Positions 39,764 to 51,500 of a DNA stretch of 64,000 bases are shown piece after piece. Made by a program: the position numbers and the translations under genes. The notes under the pieces were generated by a model. It was given only the letters and a program-made list of their open reading frames with translations, was not told where the DNA came from and did no database searches. Numbering within the stretch: the first letter of the stretch is position 1; every line of letters begins with the position of its first letter. The stretch comes from Endotrypanum monterogeii (taxonomy: Eukaryota > Euglenozoa > Kinetoplastea > Trypanosomatida > Trypanosomatidae), in assembly GCA_000333855.2 (NCBI GenBank), contig CM007333.1:518979-582978 (forward strand), in the 5' to 3' direction.

Positions 39764-41989
39764 TTAACGACGACCAGCGGCACCAGCATGACGGGTGTAC
39801 TGAGCAAGCTGTCGGCGCAGCTCCTCAATGCGACGCACTTGTGAGGAAAGAATAGCATCTACACGTCTGCAGTACTCGCTCATCGAGTTCTCTGGATTCT
39901 CAGCAGCGTTCAGCTGTGTCATCTCATCCTTTAGTAGCTCCATCATCGAGTCAATGTGGTGTCGGTGTGCTAAGATGAGGTTATCCTCTTCAGCGTCGAG
40001 GCTGTCAGCGCTATCATACCGTGAGTCGTCACCCATAGGCGTCGGCATCGCCGAGGAGGCGCCACTCGGGCCACGACTGTGGTTCGGGGTAGGGCGGTAG
40101 TAGGGCTTTCTTCTGGGGGAGCTGTTGGATACCGGTCGAGAGCCAAAGCTGCGGCTCGATCGAGCCCCATTGTCGAAGCTATCCTCACCGGGTCGCTGGA
40201 AACCGTTGCCCACTTTCTGGTTCGGTGTTCCCGGTTCGCGGGTGCGAGCCTGGCTCGAGGAACGCGAGCTCGTCACCACGCGCTCCTTCCCGCGGCGCTG
40301 AGCAAAGGTGGAGGAGATACCGACAGTCTCGATGTGCTCCGTGGGCATTTGACCCATCATAATCTCCTCCGCCGCGCTGTGGGTCGACTTATCCTTTTTG
40401 AGCTCCTTCACACGGTCAGCGTATCGTAGCGTGTTGAGCGTGTGCTCACAGCTGCCACTGGCGGGGCTAATGTTGCCGATCATCACGGTTCGACTGTTGC
40501 CTACAAAGCAGTCACGGAGCACTGCTGTCAGCTTCGATCCTCGAAATGGAATGTGGCGATGGTTTTGGTCTAGTGCGCGGATGCACTCCTTGAGAGCAAA
40601 GAGCGACTTGTTGATCTCGGCACCCTCAAGTCTCGTTGTGCGGTCGCTATCCAACGTGTCAGCGCCACGCTCAGAGCCGGCAAGATCGATAAACGTGAAA
40701 CGCCCAAAAAAACGATTTTTCTCGTTGACAATGGTTATATGAAGAATGGCGTGTGAGCGTGACGAGTCGGCATTCATCCCGGTTGAGCCCGCCGCGCGGA
40801 TTGTGTTGCCGTAGTCGATGATCTCCATGAGGTGGTCAGTGCTGTCCACGCGGTGCTCCGTCAGGCCGCAGACATTCACAACGCCGCGGCTGTCTTCCCT
40901 ACACGCCAGCCTTTCGCGCTCATTTAATAAGTCGTAGAGCTTTCCTCCGTAAATCTCAAAAAAAGAAACGGTGATCCCCATGCCATCACTCAGTCGAGAC
41001 CAGAGATCTTTGGCTGCCATCAGGTACACACCTTCCTGATTATCCTTTCCTAGCATGGTGTACGTCTTACCGCTACCCGTCTGACCGTATGCAAAGCACG
41101 TTGCGCACCCGCCGTCGAACACTGTCTCAATCAACGGCTTGCAGGCCTCCTCGTATACGTCGCGGTTGCTTTTGCGGTCGTCCATGACTTTATCGTAGGT
41201 AAACCGATGCTTCTCGATATAGCGAGTAAGGTCTACCTTTTGGCGTGGCTCCAGCAACGTAATGATGTGGTTATTGTCTGGATCCGTGGCCAGGATGTCA
41301 TACAACCCATCGGCCTGCTCGCTAGCGTTGAGGGGACGCTTGCGAATGACCACCGTGATACGACTCGCACGACGCCGCTGCTGCGCGTTCCCGCCCTCCC
41401 CCGTCGCACGCCGTGTGAACGGTGAGGGAGAAGAAGCGCCGGCACGACTCACAGGACGCGAAACAGGACGAGAGACCGGGCGCGAGACCGGCTTTGCCGG
41501 GGCAACGGCAGGTCGGAGGGCACCCTCACCTTCATCTGCATTAGGGTCTCGGCGCAGCGACGACATTGGGCGCGTGTGATCTGCCGTCTTCTCCTTCTCA
41601 CGCCGTTGCAAAGCCTCCGTCGGCGTTGCGCGACGCAACGGTGTAGGAACGCGGGCAGGAACGGCGGGGACGTGAGCAGGGGCATTAGCGGACGTCTGAG
41701 CACGAGCCACCCGCTCCGTGACCGGGGGCGGTGACTTGGAGCTCGTCGATGCGATGGGTGGTGACATACCGCCGCCGCCGCCGCCGCCATTTGTCTGATC
41801 ACGCTTCAAGAACTGGATCAGCTCAAAAAGCTTCCGGCGGTCTGTCATGACGATGACGCCGACAGAATGATAATCCTGCATGGTGAGCTGCTTCAGCTGT
41901 TGAACAGAAGTGACGCCTCCATCGACGAAGCCCTGGACAGTGTGCTCCAGCCCACCCTGAACGAGCAGCTGCCTCAGCTGTGGTTCCAT
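39764..41989 (-). CDS. Kinesin-13 family microtubule depolymerase
   Basis: Kinesin of 741 residues with an internal motor, the kinesin-13 (MCAK/KIF2) layout. Members remove tubulin from microtubule ends rather than walk. An N-terminal SAM-like helical domain (about 1-64) is followed by a disordered basic neck that includes four tandem PVSR units (167-182). The motor spans about 210-530: class-specific KVD (251-253), P-loop GQTGSGKT (302-309), switch I NADSSRSH (406-413), switch II DLAGSE (435-440), and the end [11 protein letters not shown]. The C-terminal 200 residues are Ser/Arg-rich with a final short coiled coil (about 665-730). Trypanosomatids carry several kinesin-13 genes acting in spindle or flagellum-length control; which paralogue this is cannot be settled by eye. 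Confidence 0.95.
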   Translation of the reverse strand: MEPQLRQLLVQGGLEHTVQGFVDGGVTSVQQLKQLTMQDYHSVGVIVMTDRRKLFELIQFLKRDQTNGGGGGGGMSPPIASTSSKSPPPVTERVARAQTSANAPAHVPAVPARVPTPLRRATPTEALQRREKEKTADHTRPMSSLRRDPNADEGEGALRPAVAPAKPVSRPVSRPVSRPVSRAGASSPSPFTRRATGEGGNAQQRRRASRITVVIRKRPLNASEQADGLYDILATDPDNNHIITLLEPRQKVDLTRYIEKHRFTYDKVMDDRKSNRDVYEEACKPLIETVFDGGCATCFAYGQTGSGKTYTMLGKDNQEGVYLMAAKDLWSRLSDGMGITVSFFEIYGGKLYDLLNERERLACREDSRGVVNVCGLTEHRVDSTDHLMEIIDYGNTIRAAGSTGMNADSSRSHAILHITIVNEKNRFFGRFTFIDLAGSERGADTLDSDRTTRLEGAEINKSLFALKECIRALDQNHRHIPFRGSKLTAVLRDCFVGNSRTVMIGNISPASGSCEHTLNTLRYADRVKELKKDKSTHSAAEEIMMGQMPTEHIETVGISSTFAQRRGKERVVTSSRSSSQARTREPGTPNQKVGNGFQRPGEDSFDNGARSSRSFGSRPVSNSSPRRKPYYRPTPNHSRGPSGASSAMPTPMGDDSRYDSADSLDAEEDNLILAHRHHIDSMMELLKDEMTQLNAAENPENSMSEYCRRVDAILSSQVRRIEELRRQLAQYTRHAGAAGRR

Positions 41990-42596
41990 CTCGGACGCCA
42001 GAGAAACTCGATTTTGCGTCTTTGAGGTTCAAGCGAAGAGGGAAAAAAAAAAAGGATTGAATGGCGCTAGGAAAACACGTCAACAAACAGAAAAGAATGA
42101 AAAAAAAAATCTCAGGATCGCCTATCAGCAAGCAACGTGCAGACACCGTTATGTTGAAGCTAGTGAGATGCAGTCTAGGGTCGCTAGGAAACCTTCAAGA
42201 CACCACGTACGCGAAGTGGTTTCGATACACAAGAAGGTAGTGCTCCCAGAAGAGTGCAGCTACGCAGGACTGAGGGCGATCTCAACGCTGAGAAATAACG
42301 ATGATAAGCTCGTCGTATGTATATACGTGTATACAAAATGATAAAAATAAATCAGTTTTTTTTTTGTGCGCATTCAGGTGAAGGCACGTAGTGCAGCAGC
42401 AATCTCCAAAAAAAGTACAGCGGGGTGTATTGAGTAATAATCTCCTCCCTGTCACACTCACCCCACTTCACTCACTCACTCACATGCAATAGTTCAAATC
42501 GCAAAGAAGGAGATGTGTTCGTGCCCTTCGCGGGGCCGACGGTGATAATGGTAGCACCCTCTGCTTTATTTTTCCAAAATAGATAATGTTCTGAGC

Positions 42597-42713
42597 GTGT
42601 GTGTGCGTATGTGTGTGTGTGTGTGCGTATGTGTGTGTGCGTATGTGTGTGTGTGTGTGTATGTGTGTGTGTGTGTGTGTATGTGTGTGTGCGTATGTGT
42701 GTGGGTGTGTTTA
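42597..42713. repeat. Long TG-rich array with periodic CGTATG interruptions
   Basis: About 117 bases of TG repeats broken by GTATG or CGTATG at quasi-regular spacing. It is the longest simple repeat in the window and has Z-DNA-forming potential. Confidence 0.9.
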
Positions 42714-43549
42714 TCGCAGGGATCGAGCTGCTCGGAGAATGGTGCAGCAATCTACTCTACACGCGACAAGAGAGATCGGAAAGCGCGCACAAAAAAAAAA
42801 AAAAAGATTGAGGACCGCAGAGAACGGGTAGCGGGAAAGAGTAAGCCGAAGCCGACATGCGGAAAGCATGCGAGTTCGCACCGGAATTGTGGAAGCAAAT
42901 GCGAGCACACACTTGCGAAAAATTGGACGAGTACATCTACACGGCAGAAAGCACCATCGTTCAATATAGTTGCCTCTCGTTAAGAACGAAGAGCTGCACA
43001 GAAAAATTCTGTGCGCGATTTCTTTTCTCAGTGACTCAAGTAATAACGAGTAGTACCCTCGCAGCGAAAAACAAAATGAGGAAAGAGGGGCTACGGTGCA
43101 CCGGACCTGTTTTTCGCCTGCTGTTTTGAGCACCAGTGGCCGCTGCCTCCCACCCCACCCCCTCACATTGCTCCTTCTCTATACGACGTTCAGAATAAAT
43201 CACGCAAACGTATCTTGAAACATGTGTGTGTGTGGGGTCGAAACTTAAAGGAAAAGTGAAGTGACAGTTCGAGGAGTCAGTGCAATCCCCCCTCCCCGAC
43301 TGTCACTTCCCCGGCCTTTTGTGCATGGTGTATGGAGTGTTTGTTCCGCACACGAAGCTCCTCCTCCACGTTATTTTTTGAGCACCACTGCACACGTACA
43401 CCGCCAGAGGGGGGAGACTCTGTCGGAGGCTGTGCCACCCGGTCAAATGAAACTCTTTTTGTTCTACAGCATTCCCCCCTCCCGCTTTACGAGCATCAAA
43501 ACGAAACAAAAAAAAAGAGTGGGAAAAGGTAAATGGTGTGTTTGGGGGA

Positions 43550-43551
<2 letters not shown>

Positions 43552-43582
<31 letters not shown>
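43552..43582. repeat. TA microsatellite
   Basis: About 15 AT units; a similar array follows at 44093-44133. Confidence 0.9.
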
Positions 43583-43585
<3 letters not shown>

Positions 43586-44091
43586 TGTGTCGACTAGTTT
43601 TGATCACACTTGCAGCTTTAGCAGATCACAGAAATTACAAGGAGCGAGACGAATCCACAGCCCACTACATTTCCCTGGCATTCGATATGCATGTCGTCGC
43701 ACCTACAAGACGCCATACCTCGTTGCATCGCTCACGACATCGAGGCATCATAACTCTCTCGAGTACGCAAATGAGGCCCGAAAAAGCATCATCCACTGCG
43801 CCCACCCCCCCCATTCACCCCCTCCCTCCTCCTCGGTTGTCGTTCTCGTTCTTCATACGCATCCTCACCCAACCTCCTCCCACTTCTTTGATCATTGCCC
43901 ATCCAAATGTTTGATCCGCTCAACACTCTTTTCCACAATCGTTTACCCTTGCTCATCTGTGCAGTCGCATCTGCAGATGATCTCACAGCGATGCGAATAT
44001 ACGTGTATGTGCTCAGAAGTCCCTGAGTCACTGCCCCAGGCGTAAAAAAACAGAAGTCACCAGCCATTTTTCACCTGCAATCCACCAGAAC

Positions 44092-44092
<1 letters not shown>

Positions 44093-44133
<41 letters not shown>
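44093..44133. repeat. TA microsatellite
   Basis: About 41 bases of TA with one TTA interruption at each end. Confidence 0.9.
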
Positions 44134-44695
44134 GCCCATGTACATACGTGTTGGTGCGTATTCACATGCGTCGCCGAGGCTGGGAATAGGGAAATGGGAA
44201 GAAAAAGAGTTGCAAATTGATGATGTTCTCCCCAATGCCGAAAAGAATACACATGCACACACACACACACACACACACGAGCAGTCACATACACCATTCC
44301 GCCTTTACGGAGTGTGAACTAGCAGAAGGATTATCAAGAAGATGGACGGAAAGGCAGAACGAGGGGGAGGGGGAGGAAGCGGAGGAGCAAAGGCGTGCAC
44401 GAGATCTCGACAACTTTTAGCATGACGAGAGTAGCTCCAAGGTACGTGCGAGTGGGAGGAGAAAAAAAAAGAAAAAACGCCTCGGCGTCGCTTCAGTGAT
44501 TCCTAGCACACATCCACTCATGCCCCACATGTCCCCGTTCAAAACTCAAATGTTTTTCCCACATGTTCGCATTCCGTACACATCCGCGCGAATCGCATCA
44601 ACAGGGAGGCTTCAACGGAGGCCAGTAAAAATCCGCCCCCCCCCCAAAAAAAAAAAACCCTACTTCCCACCCGCTGATACATATACATAGCCGAT

Positions 44696-46405
44696 TCAGA
44701 GGCCAACAGGCTTACGTTGCCTGCCATTGAAGTGAGTGTTGTAGATCATTGTCTTGATGAGCTTGGATATGTTCGCCAGTGGGCTCGTCGGATCGACAAG
44801 TCGCCAAATTGAAAAAAACTCGCTAACCGCCAGAGGCATTGTGATGATTGTCGACACGCCCAGTAGGCACGCCACCCTCTGCATGCGCTGCCAGTCGAAG
44901 AAGAAGGACATTGCCTTGGCTACCCTCTCCGATATCGGCATCTTTTGATCACTCCCCCCACGTGCATCAGTGCCCATGATGGTGTTCATAGCACCGTGCA
45001 ACATGACAGAGTAGTAATGGATAATCAGGGTTCGCACGCTGGGGTCAAGGCCACCCAGCAGGTCCAAGGGAACAGTCGCGCAGTCCCCGCCACACGATAA
45101 GTAGTCGATGCACGCATCACGAAGAATTGGGGAGCCTAAGACCGCGTAGAGAGCCCACGAGAGCATGTTCATGCAACAGCTGTGGGCGTATCGATGGCGA
45201 GCGTAGCTCAAAATGGCTAGTTGGATCTTTTCTCCAATAGCAGCCATCTCGCTCTGATGAGGGGATTGCAACTGTTGTATGGTTTTCAAATTACCTGCCA
45301 GACGAATCGCATCGCGAATGCAGCACGTCATGCCACCACCTGTGAGCGGATGCCGCTGATTCGCGTGGTCGCCGATGCCCACGTAGCCCTTGATGCAAGG
45401 AAACGCCGGTGGATAGCGCGCAATCGGCATGCTGCGGATATTCTTGGTGTCCCTTGATGCGCGGATAAACTCCTCACGCATGTGCTCAGGCATGAATGGA
45501 GCCGCCTCCGTGATGAGCCACTCGCTCTGCTTCTCTAGGCTAGGAAGGGTGGGCTTGTTGTAGTCCACCAGTACACGCACCTCGTTGTCGTCCAAGCGGT
45601 AACTCAAGATGGGACCGGTCTTGCCGTTGACCACCGTGCCCCGCTGCTCCTTGGGCAAAACAACTCCCTTCATCACAAAGCCAATGAAGTTGGAGTGGTA
45701 ATCTGCGGCGGGGGTGTAGTGCTGATAGCGACTCTTCCACTTGGACATACCGCCATCGCACATCACAATTAGCGGTGCTGTGGCAATTTTGCGCACCGTC
45801 GGGGCCGATGAGTTGGCTTTGGGTGGGTCCTCGCGAAAAGGGTTGGCTGGCACCTCGTATTTTTCGGCCACGGTGTACTCGATGCCGTAGGCGCGCTCGC
45901 TGAATGAGAAACCCTCGGTCAGAATTCTGTTCACAGTGCCCTCGACCATGGTCACATTTTCCTTACAGTTGTGGAAAACAAACGAGCGGAGGTTTTGGAC
46001 GAAATCTCCAAAGTGAAAAGAAGTGCCGCGGGCGCCTTTGCGATACGGCAAATCCAGGGCTTTCCCGTTTACATCCACCATCATGTAGCCATAGCAAGGC
46101 ATGCCAATTGACTCGGCGCAGTCCTGCATGCCAATCTCCCGCAGCGCGTTCACACCCCCAGGCTGCAGCAGCTCACCAACGATACGATCCGGCTTGGTAA
46201 AGAGTGTCCGCTCAACGATGAGCACCTTTCGGCCCTGATCTGAGAGAACCTTCGCCATCACCGGGCCGCCGATGCTGCCGCCAACGACAATGACGTCGTA
46301 GTCATAAGAAGTGCGCACTGGGGCCATCCGCAACCGTGAGAGCGTGTGGTTGACGAATAAAAGAGTGCCGATGGCACACAAGACAGCGACAAGGAAATGC
46401 AACAT
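44696..46405 (-). CDS. SQLE: Squalene monooxygenase (squalene epoxidase)
   Basis: FAD-dependent enzyme of 569 residues that converts squalene to 2,3-oxidosqualene, the first oxygen-requiring step of ergosterol synthesis at the ER; the target class of terbinafine. It has an N-terminal membrane anchor (about 3-19), an FAD-binding Rossmann motif VVGGSIGG (40-47) ending in VER (64-66), the CDGG motif (216-219), the GDHANQRHPLTGGGMT motif (345-360), and hydrophobic C-terminal helices (about 405-425 and 505-535). The start at 46405 is preferred: 57 more open codons upstream are Thr/His-rich, and pyrimidine stretches with AGs near 46470-46480 lie between. Loss of sterol-pathway function can alter membrane-drug susceptibility in Leishmania, but this gene looks intact. 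Confidence 0.96.
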   Translation of the reverse strand: MLHFLVAVLCAIGTLLFVNHTLSRLRMAPVRTSYDYDVIVVGGSIGGPVMAKVLSDQGRKVLIVERTLFTKPDRIVGELLQPGGVNALREIGMQDCAESIGMPCYGYMMVDVNGKALDLPYRKGARGTSFHFGDFVQNLRSFVFHNCKENVTMVEGTVNRILTEGFSFSERAYGIEYTVAEKYEVPANPFREDPPKANSSAPTVRKIATAPLIVMCDGGMSKWKSRYQHYTPAADYHSNFIGFVMKGVVLPKEQRGTVVNGKTGPILSYRLDDNEVRVLVDYNKPTLPSLEKQSEWLITEAAPFMPEHMREEFIRASRDTKNIRSMPIARYPPAFPCIKGYVGIGDHANQRHPLTGGGMTCCIRDAIRLAGNLKTIQQLQSPHQSEMAAIGEKIQLAILSYARHRYAHSCCMNMLSWALYAVLGSPILRDACIDYLSCGGDCATVPLDLLGGLDPSVRTLIIHYYSVMLHGAMNTIMGTDARGGSDQKMPISERVAKAMSFFFDWQRMQRVACLLGVSTIITMPLAVSEFFSIWRLVDPTSPLANISKLIKTMIYNTHFNGRQRKPVGL

Positions 46406-48108
46406 GTCTCGCACGTATTTAGACCTTCCAGTATGAAAGTTTATTTGTGCAATTGTGCGTGTGTGTAAATGACTGTGTGCCTTTAGTTCTGTGCTGTTTT
46501 CAATCAAACAATAAAACTGAGGGATCAAAAAAGTGCGGAATAAAGTGAGGCCGACCGCGAGACGGTTGCAGCTCACCCCTCAGACAAACAGACCGTTGGC
46601 TCGAAAAAGAGACCACCACCACCGAGATGAGTGCAAAAATGAAAACAGAGAACAAGAATCCCCGCCACTAACGTGGGGTGAAGAAAAAAAAAAAGAAGTG
46701 ATGTACAGGCGGTGACAGAGCGTTAAGGGGTCACAATGGAGGGGGAAAAAGGAGGAGTGGTGAGCGAGCAAAAAGGAGTCGGAATCAGTCACCAGGCTAG
46801 GGCAGAGAATCAGTCAAAGATGAAGGAAGAAGAAGCGGAGTGAGAAAAACAAAAAAAAAAGATTTTGGGCAAAAAAAAAAAAACACGCGGATGTACTGTT
46901 TTTTTTTCTTCTGTGAATGTGGGAAAGTTGTACGGTGAGGTGTAACAATGTGTCGAAAGGAGTGGAGGAGAGCGGGGTCTCACACTAGGCGACAGAGGAG
47001 CAAGATGAGGATGAGAGGAACGACACAACACTACACTACACTACCCACTCTTCACTTGGTATACCTCAATCACGCGCGATGCCACGTACGTGGCACTCAA
47101 GTGCCCTTTGTGAATTGGTGTGTATGTGAAAGTGGGGATGCGTATGCAGCAAGAAGGAAGAGAAAAAAAAAAGAGGAAATGAGAGAGAACCGATCTGCAA
47201 GTTCAAAACACGACAAAAATGTACCAACAGACAGAGAGGGATATTGGAAGGGGAGGAGGAGGCGGGGACACTTAATGCAACTACACGGCGAGGCCAGTGA
47301 AAACTATATCTGTACAAATAACACTGAAGCAACGCAAAAATAGTTTATGAGGTAAACCTGATATGACGTATTGGATAACTACATGATCTTCTCTGCGATG
47401 TCGCTCGAGCGAAATGTGTGCGTACATCAACACACAGAATCATACGCGTGCCGTAATTGTTGCCGCATTCGCCACGGGAAGCGAAGGCGCGTCAGCAGTG
47501 CGTTTGTTGTCGAGTGGAATATATACATATGTGTGTGTGTGTGTGTGTGTGTGTGATCAACAAAAGTAAAGATACCGAAAGGGAGAGGAGAGAAAACAGA
47601 AAAAGTAATTGCGCGAATAGTCGATTACGGAGCGTTGGTGCACCATACCATAAAAAGGAAACCATAGATGGTTCTCGACTCAGCAACCATGTATGCGTGG
47701 GTGCGACTGTCACAGGAAATGACTTTATATTGTTGTGCCGCATAGTCCCGTGTCAAATCCGCAGAGGACTACAGTAGGTGACGTGCCTTACTTCCTCATG
47801 TGGGGAGGGGGACGAATACATCTTACCAGCCACACAGATCACGGTTCCCATGGCTCACAATACTCACGAATGCGAGGGCCTCTAGTCAGGGGCTAATGCG
47901 ACTCAATCCCCTGCAAGGATTGTCACCTTTCCCTCGACTTGACACAGCGCATACACCTCAACATTTATCTATATGGATTCGGATGAGGTATGCTTTCTTA
48001 TATTTCTTTTGAACTGCAGATTCATAGCATGAAAAGCGAGGGGGGGACCAACCTCATCCCCTCCCTCCCTCCCCCCTCCCTCCATATTCATGCACACACA
48101 CGCAAGCC

Positions 48109-48141
<33 letters not shown>

Positions 48142-48265
48142 TCATATATGAGGAGGATGCTGAAAACGGCAAAAGCTCAAAGGGGCCGTAAGATGAGGAG
48201 AGTCGCAGCAGAGCTTCGGCAGAGAAATGCTGCAGGTCGGCCTGTTTCTGTCTATGGAATGGAAA

Positions 48266-48296
<31 letters not shown>

Positions 48297-48582
48297 GTAT
48301 GTGTGTGTTTGATGCTCTGTTTACTCGAGATATATATATATATATAATATGCTTTTGCGAATGCGCTAACGACGATGCCTACTTGCGCACACGGGTGCAG
48401 ATGAGGTGCGTGTGAAGCGGCTCAAACCCTCTGCGAGACGCCGCTAGCCCACTTCTTTACACGTGAGGACGTGCGGTTGACACTCTCCCCATCAACAGGG
48501 AAGATGTCTCTACGCACAAAAACGCGCGAGTGTATGTATGCGTGGTGGTGGGGTGGGGGGGGGGGCGAACGGTTTGAGTGAA
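46406..48582 (-). other. Intergenic: squalene monooxygenase 5' region and POLID 3' flank
   Basis: No gene is supported. The half near the start (46406-47340) is purine-rich on the plus strand. It also holds a TG array (47529-47553), an island of ordinary composition (about 47640-48010), a TA array (48111-48139), a GTATGT array (48267-48309) and a G-run (48555-48565). Confidence 0.6.
48111..48139. repeat. TA microsatellite
   Basis: About 14 TA units. Confidence 0.9.
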
Positions 48583-51500
48583 TTAAAGTGTCGTTTCCTC
48601 AATGATGGGCCTCAGCGCACCCATGTTCTCCCCAGCCACCACATCGCACGGAAAATCTACAGACACCTGCATCTCAGGGAACAAGGCATTGAGGACCGTC
48701 CGCACGCCGTCCATGATCAACTCCACATCTTTGGCTACCTGCCGATAGACCGAAACGTGACAGTCCACCCACACACAGTCGTGCACTGTGTTAGTGAGCA
48801 CAGCGAGGCCATTGTAGTTATTGTTGGCGAGGAAGTGCCGCCACAGAACCCCCAGCATCACCTGTACAATCTCGCCAGCAAACCCCTGTACGGGGTAGTT
48901 CTTGAGGTGTGTAGGGGAGAAATTTGTCGACTTGCGAACCGCGTCCCGCTCACGCAGCATTCCCTCAGGGACATCCGACTCCGTGAACACGTAGCGGCTT
49001 CCTGTGAGCACAGGAAACATGCCTTTGAAGAATTGGTGACCGCGAACGTTTCGCACTCCATTCTGCAATGATGCGTCGTAGTTGTTTGCGGATAAGGTAA
49101 CCATTTTATTAAACACCTCAACTCCGCGGTACGTCTCGTTTTCCTTCTCAATAAGCATGCGTACCTGGTCCTGGGTAAGCCCAGTGCTCTGACTCAGCAT
49201 CCGAACCCCGGCACCATACTGCCGTTGGAAGGAAAAAATCTTTGCCTGTTGCCTCAGCTTCACAAACTCAGGCTCCTTGTTCTTCTTGGCGCGCTGTAGA
49301 ACATCAGTATACTTGAGATCAGGGCGCATCATGGTTACACGTTTGCAGTGAAAGTCTACATTGTGTCGCAAGTCATCGAGCATCTGTTCGTCGGATGCGA
49401 GCACAGCAAGCGCCACAACCTCCAATTGTGAATAATCCGCCTCGATACACATGCCTTTGTCGCCAAAGCGGCTGATGAACATATCACGTAGGGTTGACTT
49501 ATCTTCCTTGGGAATGTTCTGGCAGTTTGGGTTGGCACTTGCGAGGCGTCCAGTATTGGTCTTGTTATGTATTAGCTCGTGGTGAATGCAGCTGTCCGTT
49601 GAGTGTACAAGCGACACCATACCAGTGCCCCCGTCGGTTCTCTCGTAGTATGTACCGATAAGCTTCTCGAGCGCGCGCAACTCAAGGATAACATTGGCGG
49701 TCTTATCCTCGTGGTTCGACTTGAAGTAGCGAAGCGTGTCCTCGCCAACCTGGAGCTGCCGCGTTGTGGAACTTCGGAAGCGGCGCATCACGTGCTCCGC
49801 CTCCAGCTCATTTGGAATGTACTGAGCCAGCCGACCCTTTATGTTCACCTTCACGAGATCATCGTGGGCGCAAGGGACAGCAAAGCAGTCATATGGGGAG
49901 GAAGCCGTTCTGCCGACAAGGCACATGAGAGCCAAACGCTTCCGCTCGGCATCGGGTAGAGCATTGTAGTAGCCAACAAAAGCACGTCGCTGCCGCAGCA
50001 GCACCGGCAGGTCCTCATCGGTGCGTGCTGCGTGAGTTTTTTTGGGCTTGCGCGCCTTGGACGACTCGCTGGAGAGAGCCTCGTGCTGCAGGGCAGCGTT
50101 GGCCATATGGAGAAAGATATCGATGTAGTAGCTGCACCACTCCTCCGGCTTCATCATTGCCTCCTGGAGGAGCGCCTTCTTGAAGGCCTCGGCAACGCCC
50201 AACTTGTTGCGCTTCCCTACCTTCGGTAACGCCTTCGGCGGGATGACCGGCCCAAGCGATTCCGCGGCACCGCCTTTGCTGCTGCTGGCCTCCCTCCTCG
50301 AACCACCCGGCACTGCCAGCAGATCGTTCGCGTGGTGGTGCTTGTAGTAGGCAAAGATGGAAACCGTGTCAGCAAGAGAGATGTTGTAGCGCAGCTTTGG
50401 CTCCACCGCATCCAGGTAGCCAGAGTGGGACTCCAAGTATCGGGCGAGTGCTGCATCACTGCGGATGTAATGCATAAAAGAAAAGCCGGCGTCGCGCGCG
50501 AGAATGGTCACATGCGCATCGGCAAATGATGTGTCTCTCACGGATGCATCGTCGTCTGCCGGTATAATCATTTCTGTGTGTTTCTCGACCTGACCGTTGA
50601 TGAATCGCTCCAGCTGATCGGCCTTGTCGCTCTCCGTGAGTGTCACCGATTCCCCACTGATCGGGTTTTTGACAAAGAGTTTGGCCACGCCATCGTCGCC
50701 GCTCGGCGTCAGAGCAGCGAAGAGAAAAAGATGGCGACGCGGCAGCAAATTGGCGAGAGCCGAAGTCTCACCACGTGCGTCTGTATTTAACCGCGATACG
50801 GTCGTCGACTCGCGCCGCAAACTTTCCAAAATAGACGCGCTCTTGCGGAAACTCGCCTGTCGCATGTACGCCTCCAAGTACCCACGAAAGAGTCGCGTGC
50901 CCTTCTCCGGAGACATGCCCGCCATCATAGCGCAGTCGCCAATGCCGAGGACGTGCACTGGCGGCCGTAGAAATACCCCATTCGGGTATGAGGTTTGCGG
51001 GAAGTATTCGGGGGGGAGGAACAGGTTGTGGCGCGAGAAGAGCTCGCCTGTGAGCGCCTTGCTCTCTCGCGCGTTCGTGCTGAGCGTCAGTTTTCCTCCA
51101 AAGAAGAAGGTGATCAGGTGCTGGTTGGAGGACCAGTTGAAGAATTTCCGGCAGTCGTGGGGAATTTCCTGCGGAATCGACTCCTCCAACTGTCGGCGCA
51201 GCTCCAGAACCTTCGTCGTCAGCTCATTGCCTTGCCGCTGCGCGAGGTCGACGTTCGTCTTGAGGCCGTTGTACTCCATCTCGGTAGTACACAGCAGCCC
51301 CTCCATCCGAGCACAGCAAATAATCACCTGCCGCTGCTCGAGGGCTCGTTCCATGTGCTTGCAGAATATTAGCTCGGTGTTTTCGAGATCGCCGTGGAGG
51401 TACTCTGTGAGTGTAGTGTACGGAATCTCGTACGTCTCCTTACCCTCAGCCCACGCCCGTTTCACCGCATCGAGTTTAGCGGTTCGGCCGCCGTAGCTCT

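Larger units (their letters stand above)
41990..44695 (-). other. Intergenic: kinesin 5' region and squalene monooxygenase 3' flank
   Basis: No gene is supported. It contains the long TG-rich array (42597-42713), TA arrays (43552-43582 and 44093-44133), a CA array (44259-44279) and an island of ordinary composition around 43590-44060. Several pyrimidine tracts on the coding strand (for example opposite the A-run at 42040-42052) could serve the kinesin acceptor. Confidence 0.6.

Noticed and set aside
42597..42713. Telomere-like or CRISPR-like periodic array
   Set aside because: The unit is simple TG with CGTATG breaks, not the trypanosomatid telomere hexamer, and there are no unique spacers.
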